Of a stretch of 64,000 nucleotides of DNA, positions 27,005-35,572 are shown one piece after another (within the stretch, counting starts at the first letter, position 1; every line of letters starts with the position of its first letter). The DNA is taken from positions 1-64,000 of the forward strand of contig JACQUA010000173.1 in the NCBI GenBank assembly GCA_016210565.1, written 5' to 3'. The DNA comes from Chloroflexota bacterium (lineage in GTDB: Bacteria; Chloroflexota; Dehalococcoidia; JACQUA01). The position numbers and the translations under genes are program-made. The notes beneath the pieces are model-generated. The model did not search any database. It was not told the DNA's origin and saw nothing but the letters and a program-made list of their open reading frames with translations.

Positions 27005-28057
27005 ATGTTCGTGAGAGTGAAGGGCGCCCGCAAATACCGGTACCTGCAACTGGTGGAAAATCGCCGCGAGGGAGACCGGACGGTGCAGCGTGTTCTCTGT
27101 ACCCTGGGCAGGGTGGAAGACCTCGAAACCCGCGGCGGCATCGATGTTCTTCTCCGGTCGCTCGGGCGGTTCGGCAGGTTGGTCACAGTGTGCACCCACA
27201 GCGGGGCGCAATGCCCGAAAGCAGAGGACCCGGAGTTGCCCGGACCGGACGCCAGGCCCGCGTCCGGTGGGCTGACGGCGTCCACCGGCGTCCTGCCGGT
27301 TTCCCCCCACATCGACGCCGCCCGGGCCAGACATATACCGTGGAGCTCCGGAAGTGTTTCCCCTTCGAATCGCGAAAAAGCCGTCGATATCCTCAGGAAG
27401 TCCTTCATCTTCTCGGGTCTAGACCAGAAACACCTGATCGAACTGTCCCGGCTGGTTGTTGAACGGGAGCTCAAGGCCGGCCAGTTCCTGTTTTTCGAAG
27501 GCCAACCGGTGGGATTCTGTCATCTGGTAGCCTCGGGGGTAATGAAGCTCGTCAAGCATTCGGCCTCGGGCGTAGATTTCATAATAGACGTATACGGCCG
27601 GGGTGAGATGATGGGCATCACGCTTCTGTTTGCCGCCGGCAAGCCACACACGGTGTCCGCCCAGGCGGTGCTCGACGCCCGCGTACTGTCTATCTCCAGC
27701 AGCGGCCTCATCCGCTTTCTCCACCGCTACCCGGCGTTCAGCACTGATATCCTGGGGAAGATGCTCACCCTTTCCGGCCAACGGTACCAGGCTGATACCT
27801 CACGGCTCACAGACGTTCCCGGGGAGAGGACCGAGTACCGCCTGGCCCGCGTCCTCTGGGTCCTGTGCCGGAGGCTGGGACCCGGGATTCCTCTAACACG
27901 CCGCGAGATCGCCGAGATGACAGGGACCACCATCGAGACGACATCCCGGTTCATAAGCCGGTTGAAGCGGGATGGAATCGTGCGCGCGCTTCGCGGCAAG
28001 GTAGTGATCGTGGACCACGACAAGCTTGGACAACTGGCAGGGACGGGCGGGGGTTAG
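27005..28057 (+). CDS. Crp/Fnr-family regulator with transposase-like N-terminal segment (copy 2)
   Basis: The 350-residue protein starts at ATG 27005 (AAAGG six bases before). Residues 1-57 (MFVRVKGARKYRYLQLV, then REGDRTVQRVLCTLGRVEDL) match copy 1 and resemble the N-terminus of IS1634-type transposases. A variable linker occupies 58-125. A cyclic-nucleotide-binding-like barrel covers about 127-240 (FLFFEGQP, CHLVASGVMKLVKH), and a Crp-type winged helix is at 298-342 with REIAEMTGTTIETTSRF. There is no FNR-type cysteine set near the N-terminus. A TTGAT-N4-ATCAT site 36 bases downstream of its stop could be a Crp/Fnr-type binding site for it or for a relative. Confidence 0.85.
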   Translation: MFVRVKGARKYRYLQLVENRREGDRTVQRVLCTLGRVEDLETRGGIDVLLRSLGRFGRLVTVCTHSGAQCPKAEDPELPGPDARPASGGLTASTGVLPVSPHIDAARARHIPWSSGSVSPSNREKAVDILRKSFIFSGLDQKHLIELSRLVVERELKAGQFLFFEGQPVGFCHLVASGVMKLVKHSASGVDFIIDVYGRGEMMGITLLFAAGKPHTVSAQAVLDARVLSISSSGLIRFLHRYPAFSTDILGKMLTLSGQRYQADTSRLTDVPGERTEYRLARVLWVLCRRLGPGIPLTRREIAEMTGTTIETTSRFISRLKRDGIVRALRGKVVIVDHDKLGQLAGTGGG

Positions 28058-28092
28058 AAGGTTAGAAGGTTCCCCACTCCCGCGCCGCATGT

Positions 28093-28106
28093 TTGATGCA
28101 AATCAT
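28093..28106 (+). promoter_or_regulatory. Candidate Crp/Fnr-type operator
   Basis: TTGAT at 28093-28097, GCAA, then ATCAT at 28102-28106 matches the FNR consensus half sites at 9 of 10 positions. A weak promoter-like pair follows (TTGCAG 28106-28111, TAAACT 28129-28134). If real, the site is centred about 41 bases before the transcript start, the class II activation position. The next gene, at 28366, would then have a leader of about 225 bases. Confidence 0.4.
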
Positions 28107-28365
28107 TGCAGTCCCCTTCCGGACGGACTAAACTCCTTCTGCCCGACAACAAGGGACGTGCATGGAGATGCGCCGGCAAATGCCCGGAAGCAAGACTCCT
28201 GTCGATTGCTCCCGCCTACCCGAGTCGGTCCACCGCGGCCTGGAACCACCGGGGGGGACGGTGAATGTTGGCCTGAAGCCGCTCCCTTGCCTTCAATCCC
28301 CGGCCACAAGGGGGAAAGGACATCTATTCCGCGGGCCGTTTTGGTCCAGGGTCAAGAGCTGAATA

Positions 28366-29904
28366 ATGCGTAAGACTATTCCGCAAAAATGGGATATTGA
28401 GACCGACGTCGTTGTTGTGGGATACGGGTGCGCCGGCGCAACCGCCGCCATAACGGCCAGCGATGAGGGCGCCGCTGTCACCATCCTGGAGAAGATGCCC
28501 GCCGGCGGCGGCAATACGCGGATATCCGGCGGCGGCTGGCTGACGCCCACAGACGTGGGGTTTGCCGAATACGTAGAGACCCTCTGCGGTGGCCTTACAG
28601 AACGTGAGGTGATCAGAACGTTCGTGAAGAAGGCTATGGGCATCGGGGAGTGGGTCAAAAGCGTGGGCGGAGAAGCCCGTGTTTTCAAGCCCGCGCAGGT
28701 CTCGTATGTTGCGGGTCCGTTCCCTGGAGCCAGTTTTCCCTGGCTTCCCGGCTCGCAGCATATGCTAAAGATGAAACTCAAGGAACCCGCCGATGATGGC
28801 GAAGGACTCTGGAAGTTCTTTACCGATACAGTGGAGAAAAGGCCCATCAGAGTCATGCTCAACACGCGGGCGGAGGAGTTGATTCTCAACGAAAAGGGTG
28901 AAGTGGCCGGCGTCATGGCGCGCAAGGAAGGCGGGCAGCTCTTCATCAAGGCCAGGAGGGGAGTTATCCTGACAACCGGGGGCTTCGGACGCGACGAAGA
29001 GGCCAAGCGCGACTTCCTGCCCTGCCGGCCCTTCTTTGATTTCGGGAATCCGGCCAATACCGGGGACGGCATCAGACTGGCCCAAAAGGTTGGCGCCGCA
29101 CTGTGGCACATGCCGGCCACTTCAGCAGCCCTTGGCTTCAAGACCCCCGAATATGACGCCGCCTTTTGCATCAGTTTCAAGACCGAAAGGTTCATTTTTG
29201 TTAACCGGGACTGCCGGCGATTTGTGGATGAAACGGGACTGGAGGACCACGAGATCGCCGCCATCGTCTCCACGTTTGACGCCCGCCGGTGGTCTTATCC
29301 CAATATTCCGGCCTATGGCATTTTCGATGAAACAGGCAGAAAGAAGGCCCCCTTATTTGAAGGGAACAGCGGCTTTAACCGCACCCTGTATAAGTGGAGC
29401 CCGGATAGCTCCATCGAAATCGAAAAGGGATGGGTGATCAAAGGAAACACGATAGCTGAGCTGGCCCGCAAGATCAAGCTAAACGAGGCCGGGTTGGAGC
29501 AGGGTCTCTCGCAGTACGCGGGATACTGCCGGACCGGCAAGGACGAGGACTTCGGGCGGGCCGGTGAAACCCTGGTCCCCCTCGACACGCCACCCTATTA
29601 CGCCATCGAGCTTTATCCCTGCCTGTGCAACACCCAGGGCGGGCCGCGCCGCGATAGTGAGTCCCGGGTGCTGGACCCCGACGGCGAACCCATTCCAAGA
29701 CTCTATGCCGCCGGGGAGCTGGGGTCCATCTGGGGTTTCATCTACCAGGGCGGCGGTAACAATGCGGAATGCATCGTTTTCGGCCAGATAGCGGGAAGCA
29801 ACGCCGCAGCGGAAAAGCCGTGGGACGACTCAAAGGGAAACGCCAGGCGTGTGGTGAGCTGCATCGGAGACAGGATTGACGGCCCCAACGCAAGAGCTGG
29901 TTGA
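28366..29904 (+). CDS. FAD-dependent dehydrogenase (fumarate reductase/ketosteroid dehydrogenase type)
   Basis: The 512-residue protein begins with the FAD-binding Rossmann motif VVVGYGCAGATAA near residues 13-25, followed by GGNTRISGGGW. The C-terminal FAD stretch includes RLYAAGELGS and GGGNNAECIVFGQIAG. This is the flavoprotein family that includes fumarate reductase, urocanate reductase and 3-oxosteroid dehydrogenases. Members oxidise or reduce carbon-carbon bonds next to a carbonyl group. No signal peptide is visible, so it is probably cytoplasmic. Two MmgE/PrpD genes follow on the same strand, suggesting one organic acid pathway. The exact substrate is unknown. Confidence 0.85.
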   Translation: MRKTIPQKWDIETDVVVVGYGCAGATAAITASDEGAAVTILEKMPAGGGNTRISGGGWLTPTDVGFAEYVETLCGGLTEREVIRTFVKKAMGIGEWVKSVGGEARVFKPAQVSYVAGPFPGASFPWLPGSQHMLKMKLKEPADDGEGLWKFFTDTVEKRPIRVMLNTRAEELILNEKGEVAGVMARKEGGQLFIKARRGVILTTGGFGRDEEAKRDFLPCRPFFDFGNPANTGDGIRLAQKVGAALWHMPATSAALGFKTPEYDAAFCISFKTERFIFVNRDCRRFVDETGLEDHEIAAIVSTFDARRWSYPNIPAYGIFDETGRKKAPLFEGNSGFNRTLYKWSPDSSIEIEKGWVIKGNTIAELARKIKLNEAGLEQGLSQYAGYCRTGKDEDFGRAGETLVPLDTPPYYAIELYPCLCNTQGGPRRDSESRVLDPDGEPIPRLYAAGELGSIWGFIYQGGGNNAECIVFGQIAGSNAAAEKPWDDSKGNARRVVSCIGDRIDGPNARAG

Positions 29905-29999
29905 TTTCATGCTGACGGTGGAGTTCCCCGACGCGGGGGAATTGATGCGCCTTCTATCTCCCCTTTTGAAAAAGGGGATAAGTGCATGAATAGCATAAT

Positions 30000-30057
30000 G
30001 GTGGGTTCGCGCAACCACCCCTGCCACTCCACCCCATTGCGCTTAACCCACCCTACG
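30000..30057. repeat. GGTGGGTTCGCG...GCTTAACCCACC repeat
   Basis: The element starts GGTGGGTTCGCGCAACC and ends TGCGCTTAACCCACCCTACG, forming long complementary arms. It belongs to the most frequent repeat family of the window. Other copies are at 31572-31630, 31843-31890, 33309-33366, 39134-39192 and 39355-39412. A CCCCTTTTGAAAAAGGGG hairpin lies just upstream at 29961-29978. Confidence 0.7.
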
Positions 30058-30165
30058 CCTGCTAAATAATGACGAATAGTCTCACACAAAGACACGAAGG
30101 GCACAAAGGGATCCCCTGGCAGGGGGATTCAAGAAAACGCTCATCATGATTCAGGAGTTAACCCG

Positions 30166-31539
30166 ATGGATGCATCCGCAGTCTTTGCCCACCACATAGC
30201 GAACATTTCATTCGATGATATTCCCGCCGCGGTTGTAAGCATCGCCAAAACCGATGTCCTGGACACGCTGGGCACGACCTTGGCGGCCACGACCCAGGCG
30301 CCCGGATGTCGGGAGGTCGTCGACCTGGTGAAAGAGGGCGGCGGGAAAGAAGAGAGCACCATAATCGGCTTTGGCGGCAAGACGCTGGCATGGATGGCGG
30401 CGTTGGCCAACAGTACCATGGCCCATTCCCTGGAGTACGATGACAACCACGACGGCGCCAGGATGCACAGCGGCGCCGTGGATGTCCCGGCCTGCTTCGC
30501 CGTCGCCGAGCGGGTGGGGAAGGTGGATGGTAAGAGGTTCCTGACAGCCCTGATCACCGGCATGGACCTCGGCATCCGGCTGTCGCTGGTCGCCCCCGAA
30601 GAACCCAGATGCTGGCACCAGACCACGCTCTACGGCTTTTTCGGCGCCGCGGCCGCCGCCAGCAAGATTCTCGGGTTGAATGAGCAGGAAGTACAAAACG
30701 CCCTGGGTATAGCCTTTGCCCAGGCGGCCGGCAATAACCAGGGCATTAACGATGGGGCCCTGACAAAACGAGTGCAGGCCGGCTTTGCCTCCAAAGGCGG
30801 AGTCCTGTCGGCGCTGCTGGCGCAGAGGGGTATCACCGGAGCTGTGAACAGCCTGGAAGGCGAGTTCGGACTTTACAAAGTGTATCACGGCGGCAAGTAC
30901 AGCCGGGAGGCCCTGCTGGCTGATCTCGGCAAGAAGTTCGAGGTCAGCAATCTCACATTCAAACCTTATCCGTCCCCCCGGGGCACCCACTCTTCCATCG
31001 ATGCCACGCTCGCCATCGTGCGGGAGCATGATATCAAGCCCGAAGACGTCGAGAGCATCACGGTGCACAAGAGCGCCATCGCCGTCCGCGTCCTCGGGGA
31101 GCCCATAGAAAGAAAGCGGCGACCCCCGAATGTCGTGGATGCGCAATTCAGCGTACCGTACACGGTGGCGACCGCCGTGGTCAAGAGAGGGGTCGGCCTC
31201 CGCGATTTTACCCCTGAGGCAATGAAAGACCCCGCCGTGCTGCAGATGGCGGATAAGGTGAATGTAAAACTGAACCCGGATTTCAACCCGTCGAACTACC
31301 ATCCCGGCATAACCGAGATAACGACGAAAGCGGGGAAGACATACTCGAAACGGGTGGACGTGCCCAGCGGCAGCCCCAAAAACCCTATTTCTAAAGAAGA
31401 CCTGATGCAGAAGTTCCTGGATTGCGCTTCCTATTCCAGAAGACCCCTGACGCAGCAAGACATCAAGAAAATAGTCGACATGGTGACGAACCTGGAGAAG
31501 CTGGATGACGTGGCTGACATCGTCCGCATGCTTGGCTGA
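30166..31539 (+). CDS. MmgE/PrpD family protein 3
   Basis: The 457-residue protein has NSTMAHSLEYDDNHDG, ITGMDLGIRLSLV, KPYPSPRGTHSSIDATL and QFSVPYTVATAVV, the usual landmarks of the family. CAGGAG precedes ATG 30166. It is very similar throughout to the next gene at 31920, so the two are tandem duplicates that differ in detail, for example HDGARMHSG against HEKAQTHGG in the presumed active-site loop. It is predicted to be a cytoplasmic dehydratase or decarboxylase of a carboxylic acid; the substrate is not known. Confidence 0.88.
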   Translation: MDASAVFAHHIANISFDDIPAAVVSIAKTDVLDTLGTTLAATTQAPGCREVVDLVKEGGGKEESTIIGFGGKTLAWMAALANSTMAHSLEYDDNHDGARMHSGAVDVPACFAVAERVGKVDGKRFLTALITGMDLGIRLSLVAPEEPRCWHQTTLYGFFGAAAAASKILGLNEQEVQNALGIAFAQAAGNNQGINDGALTKRVQAGFASKGGVLSALLAQRGITGAVNSLEGEFGLYKVYHGGKYSREALLADLGKKFEVSNLTFKPYPSPRGTHSSIDATLAIVREHDIKPEDVESITVHKSAIAVRVLGEPIERKRRPPNVVDAQFSVPYTVATAVVKRGVGLRDFTPEAMKDPAVLQMADKVNVKLNPDFNPSNYHPGITEITTKAGKTYSKRVDVPSGSPKNPISKEDLMQKFLDCASYSRRPLTQQDIKKIVDMVTNLEKLDDVADIVRMLG

Positions 31540-31571
31540 CCGACCCCGTTTGCAGCCGCAGGGGCAGCCAC

Positions 31572-31630
31572 GTAGGGTGGGTTAAGCACGGAGGGGTGTC
31601 CGGGAAGGAGGATGGCCGTGCGAACCCACC
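31572..31630. repeat. GTAGGGTGGGTTAAGC repeat
   Basis: CGTAGGGTGGGTTAAGCACG at the left and GCGAACCCACC at the right form complementary arms. It is a copy of the dispersed family described at 30000-30057, in the opposite orientation. It is in the 380-base gap between the tandem MmgE/PrpD genes. Confidence 0.7.
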
Positions 31631-31842
31631 AGGAGATGGACGCCAGGCAAAGCTGCCCGACGGCGCGCGCAGGGACAACCTTATTGCCGTGTATCAAATT
31701 CGAAGTTGGAGGAAAACACCAATCATTGGCAAATGTTCCGTAACATGACCCTGATAAGGCTGGCCTGCTTCGCCCTGGTCTTTGCATCCCTCAGGGAATA
31801 GAACACGCCGCACATCTTTTCCCACTTCGAAAAGGCCGCAAA

Positions 31843-31890
31843 GGGTGGGTCCGCGTCCCGATTGAATCGGGGCGCTTAACCCACCCTACT
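31843..31890. repeat. GGTGGGT...GCTTAACCCACC repeat
   Basis: This second copy in the same gap runs from GGGTGGGTCCGCG to GCGCTTAACCCACCCTACT, with an internal TCCCGATTGAATCGGG hairpin. The rest of the gap (31540-31919) shows no gene. Confidence 0.65.
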
Positions 31891-31919
31891 GCTTTGCATT
31901 AGAAAGGATATGCCAACCT

Positions 31920-33299
31920 ATGGATGCCTCATTCGCCTTTGCCCGTAACGTCGCCGGCGTCAAGTTCGAAGACATCCCCGCCGACGCCGTAAACATCGCC
32001 AAGATGTCTGTCCTGGATACCCTGGGGACCACCCTGGCCGCGACCACCCTGGACCATGGATGCCGCCAGATCGTCGAGTTCGTCAAGGAATCGGCCGGGA
32101 AAGAGGAGGCCACCATCCTGGGTTTTGGCGGCAAGGTCCCCTCGTGGATGGCCGCATTCGCCAATGGCACGGTAGCCCATTCCCTGGACTACGACGACTC
32201 CCACGAAAAGGCGCAGACCCACGGCGGTATCACCCACGTGCCCACCGCCTTCGCCGTGGCGGAGCGGGCCGGGAAAGTGAATGGAAAGGCGTTTGTCACG
32301 GCCGTGGTCCTCGGCATGGACGTGGCCTTCCGGCTGTCGCTGGTGACGCCCAAAGAGCCGCAGGACTGGTCGCCGACCAGTCTCTATGGATTCTTTGGCG
32401 CCGCCGCCACCGCCGGCAGGATTCTGGGATTGGATGAAAAACAGGTGCAGCATGCCCTGGGTATCGCCTACTCCCAGGCGGCAGGCACGCGCCAGGCCAT
32501 CGCCGACTCGGCCCTGACGAAGCGCCTGGAGCCCGGATTTGCCGCGATGGGCGGTATTCTCTCCGCGCTGCTGGCGCAAAAAGGCATTACCGGGGCCACC
32601 AACAGCCTGGAAGGCGAGTTCGGGCTATACAAGGTGTATCACAGCGGTAAGTACGACCCGGCGGCCCTGACGGCTGACCTGGGAAAGCGGTTTGAGGTCA
32701 GCAATCTCAGCTTCAAGCCGTATCCCTCCGGTCGCGGCACCCACTCTTCTATCGACGCTACGCTGCAAATAGTCCGCGAAAACCATCTCCGGCCTCAAGA
32801 CGTTGAGAGCATCAGGGTGTTCAAGAGCCGCACTGCAACGGAGACCCTCGCCCGGCCCGTAGAGGGCAAGCTGCGCCCCAAAAACCCGGTGGATGCCCAG
32901 TTCAGCATACCGTTCACCGTAGCCGCGGCCCTGGTAAAGGAACACGTCGGCCTCAGGGATTTCACGGCGCAGGGCATCGCGGACCCGGCCGTCCTCGAGG
33001 CGGCGCAAAAGGTGACCGTTCAGGAGTACCCGGAATTCAACACCGCCAGAAACACCTATCTTCCGGGAATAACCGAGATCCGCACCAGAGACGGGAAGCT
33101 CTATTCAAAGCGCATAGACATACCCTACGGCACTGCCCTGAACCCGATTCCCAGAGAACGGCTCGTGGAGAAGTTTACCGACTGCGCTTCCTATGCCATC
33201 AAGCCATTGACGAAAAAGAATCTCGATAGCTTGATCGATATGGTCATGAATCTCGAAAAAGTAGACGATGTGGCCTCGATTGTCCGGCTCCTGGCCTGA
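31920..33299 (+). CDS. MmgE/PrpD family protein 4
   Basis: The 459-residue protein is the tandem partner of the gene at 30166. Landmarks are NGTVAHSLDYDDSHE, VLGMDVAFRLSLV, KPYPSGRGTHSSIDATL and QFSIPFTVAAALV. ATG 31920 has only a weak ribosome site (AAAGGAT). The two copies are separated by two dispersed repeats, which may have helped the duplication or separated their expression. Function as for copy 3: an uncharacterised member of the 2-methylcitrate dehydratase superfamily. Confidence 0.88.
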   Translation: MDASFAFARNVAGVKFEDIPADAVNIAKMSVLDTLGTTLAATTLDHGCRQIVEFVKESAGKEEATILGFGGKVPSWMAAFANGTVAHSLDYDDSHEKAQTHGGITHVPTAFAVAERAGKVNGKAFVTAVVLGMDVAFRLSLVTPKEPQDWSPTSLYGFFGAAATAGRILGLDEKQVQHALGIAYSQAAGTRQAIADSALTKRLEPGFAAMGGILSALLAQKGITGATNSLEGEFGLYKVYHSGKYDPAALTADLGKRFEVSNLSFKPYPSGRGTHSSIDATLQIVRENHLRPQDVESIRVFKSRTATETLARPVEGKLRPKNPVDAQFSIPFTVAAALVKEHVGLRDFTAQGIADPAVLEAAQKVTVQEYPEFNTARNTYLPGITEIRTRDGKLYSKRIDIPYGTALNPIPRERLVEKFTDCASYAIKPLTKKNLDSLIDMVMNLEKVDDVASIVRLLA

Positions 33300-33308
33300 T
33301 GGCCTGCA

Positions 33309-33366
33309 GTAGGGTGGGTTAAGCACCGGGGGGAAGGGGGGACGAGGTTGGCTGTGCGAACCCGCC
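33309..33366. repeat. GTAGGGTGGGTTAAGC repeat
   Basis: AGTAGGGTGGGTTAAGCACC and GTGCGAACCCGCC mark the ends. The copy directly follows the fourth MmgE/PrpD gene. Confidence 0.65.
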
Positions 33367-33460
33367 AGGTGAAATGACGAATAGTTGATACGGTTATGAG
33401 ACTACTGGAAACATTGTACGATGTGGGACCCATCCCCCGGCTGCCGGCTTAGAATAGCAT

Positions 33461-34864
33461 ATGGTTGCGTGGTTTCAGATGGCTGCGCGTATGCGCAAAT
33501 ACCTCATTGTCGCCGTAGTGGCGATCCCGGCATTCATGGGCAACCTGGACGCCACCGTTGTTGCCGTTGCCTTCCCCACGCTGGTGTCCGAGTTCGGAAG
33601 CTCGCTGGTACTGGCCGGGTGGGTGATGAGCGTCTATACTCTGGTCAGCATTGGAGCGATACCGGTCGCTTCAAGACTAAGTGATACCCACGGGCGAAAA
33701 TCGACGTTCGTCGTTTCCCTGGCCCTGTTCACTGTCGGGTCTTTCCTGTGCGCCGTTGCTCCCAGCATTGGCTGGCTGATCTTCTTCAGGGCAATACAGG
33801 CCGCCGGCGGCGGGGCCTTTCTTTCGGTGGCGACCGGCATCACCAGCGATATGTTTTCTGCCTCGCGGCAGCGATTGATAGGTTTGATCGTGAGTATCGC
33901 CAATTTCGGATCGGTTGCAGGACCGAACATCGGTGGCGTCATGGTGGCGCACCTGGGCTGGAGGTCCATCTTCTGGGTCAACGTCCCCATCGGTATTGTC
34001 GCCCTGATTCTTTGCCTGTGGTTAATCAAGGCTGACGTCAGAAAAGCGATTCACAGTGAAGTGGACCTCCCGGGGATTGGGCTGCTCATGGGCTTCGTTT
34101 CGGCGCTAATGATTTCCTTCACCCTGGTGGGCCACGACTACGGCGTCCCGCTGTTTGTTGTCCCTCTAACGATAATGTTTGGCCTTCTTCTTCTGGTCCT
34201 GTTCATTTACCGGTGCAAAAGACGTCCCGGTGGTCTCATCAGCCCGGAAGTACTCTCCGGCCGACCCTTCATGGCCGCCAACCTGTTCAATTTCGTCTAC
34301 GGGACCTGCTCCCAGAGCGGTGTGCTATCGCTGGTCCCTCTTTATGCAGTATCGGTCTACGGCATGACTGTGATAGAAAGCGGACTGGTGGTCACTCCCC
34401 GGTCATTGGGGCTCATTGCCGCCTCGGTAGTCGCCAGCCTTTTCATTTTGAAGTGGGGATACCGCCGCCCGTTGGTCGCGGGAACCCTGGGGAGTGCGTT
34501 CGGATTCGCCGCGTTAGCCCTTGAGCCGGGCGGGATCAGCCTGGGCGCTGCGTGGATAAGTCCAGCCATACTGGTGATGCTCTTGAGCCTCGTTGTTGGC
34601 ATCGGGGCAGGAGTGGTCATTCCAGCATCGACCAATGCCTGTATCGACCTCATGCCTGACAAAGTTGCCAGTATCGTGGGGTTCCGGCAGTTGGTTGCTC
34701 GAATCGGCGGTTCGTTTGCCATTGCCGTGAGTACCCTGGTCCTGCAATCGGGCGCCGACATGGCCAGGGGGTTTACCTGGGTATTCATGGGCGCCAGCGC
34801 ACTGCTATTGCTGTCCATCGCCGCTGCGTTCGTCATGCCGGCAGGGCCCGGACGCCAAACATGA
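33461..34864 (+). CDS. MFS transporter, DHA2 (14-helix) drug exporter type
   Basis: The protein is up to 467 residues; ATG 33479 or 33491 are alternative starts and none has a good ribosome site. It is almost wholly hydrophobic with about 14 membrane segments. The DHA2 loop signature RLSDTHGRKSTF occurs after the second helix, and NLDATVVAVAFPTL in helix 1 is typical of EmrB/QacA exporters. It should use the proton gradient to export small organic compounds. No membrane-fusion partner or TetR/MarR regulator is adjacent. Its neighbours suggest export of an organic acid or toxic intermediate, but this is inference. Confidence 0.85.
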   Translation: MVAWFQMAARMRKYLIVAVVAIPAFMGNLDATVVAVAFPTLVSEFGSSLVLAGWVMSVYTLVSIGAIPVASRLSDTHGRKSTFVVSLALFTVGSFLCAVAPSIGWLIFFRAIQAAGGGAFLSVATGITSDMFSASRQRLIGLIVSIANFGSVAGPNIGGVMVAHLGWRSIFWVNVPIGIVALILCLWLIKADVRKAIHSEVDLPGIGLLMGFVSALMISFTLVGHDYGVPLFVVPLTIMFGLLLLVLFIYRCKRRPGGLISPEVLSGRPFMAANLFNFVYGTCSQSGVLSLVPLYAVSVYGMTVIESGLVVTPRSLGLIAASVVASLFILKWGYRRPLVAGTLGSAFGFAALALEPGGISLGAAWISPAILVMLLSLVVGIGAGVVIPASTNACIDLMPDKVASIVGFRQLVARIGGSFAIAVSTLVLQSGADMARGFTWVFMGASALLLLSIAAAFVMPAGPGRQT

Positions 34865-34952
34865 AACCATTGTCCCGACTGCCCGTTCATCGGGCCGGAC
34901 ATCCCTTACACCCGGGAGGTCCCTTGTGCGAAACCATCACCTGCCCTTTCAT

Positions 34953-35399
34953 ATGAGGCGGAAAGACAGAGAGATTAACGACCGGGAGCAAATCGACCGC
35001 ATTATTCGGTGAGCCGCGATATGCCACCTGGGCTTGATAGACGAAGATGAGCCATACGTAGTCCCGGTGAACTTTGGCTATGAAGAAGGACACATCTACT
35101 TTCACTCGGCGCCCGAAGGTCGAAAGATCAACATCATCAAGAAGAATGGCCGGGTCTGCTTCAACGTGGTGACAGATGTGCAAATAGACGACGAAAACGG
35201 CTGCAAGGTAAAATACCAGAGTGTCACGGGGGCAGGCCTGGCGCACATCGTGGAAGACCCTGAAGAAAAGGTGCGAGGCGTGAAGGCGCTCATGCGCCAC
35301 ACTCTCGGACATGAGTATGATTTCCCGTTGAAAAAGATGGACTCGGTCCTGGTGGTGAGAATCGACATTCGAGACATCAAGGCCAAACACGGGCGCTGA
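34953..35399 (+). pseudogene. Pyridoxamine 5'-phosphate oxidase-like flavin-barrel protein with in-frame TGA
   Basis: From ATG 34953 the frame reads MRRKDREINDREQIDRIIR, then TGA at 35010-35012, then AAICHLGLIDEDEPYVVPVN and so on to a stop at 35397-35399. The whole 148-codon frame matches the NimA-like/Pyridox_ox_2 family (FMN split barrel). In that family the residue at the stop is usually basic, so CGA to TGA is the simplest explanation. A shorter product from TTG 35034 (121 residues) would lack the N-terminal helix. So the gene is probably inactivated, unless the TGA is read through or is a sequence error. Family members reduce or bind small electrophiles with flavin. Confidence 0.75.
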
Positions 35400-35572
35400 C
35401 GCCAGCGGGCGTAGTGCACAGCTTCAGCTCTGCGGGCGGGGACGTCGACCACTCCGGCAAGCCCCCGACCTGGTCGAGGGCATGCACTACACCCCACCCC
35501 GTTATACGTGATCCGGGACAATCCAAACCGCGAATCGCTAGTTAGTGCTTCCGTATCAGGAGGGAAACAGAT

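Noticed and set aside
30208-31458. 416-codon frame opposite the third MmgE/PrpD gene
   Set aside because: The sense strand matches a known family throughout; the antisense product resembles nothing.
35010-35012. TGA as selenocysteine codon
   Set aside because: Relatives appear to have a basic residue here and the protein has no redox selenocysteine tradition; no SECIS-like hairpin was recognised right after it.
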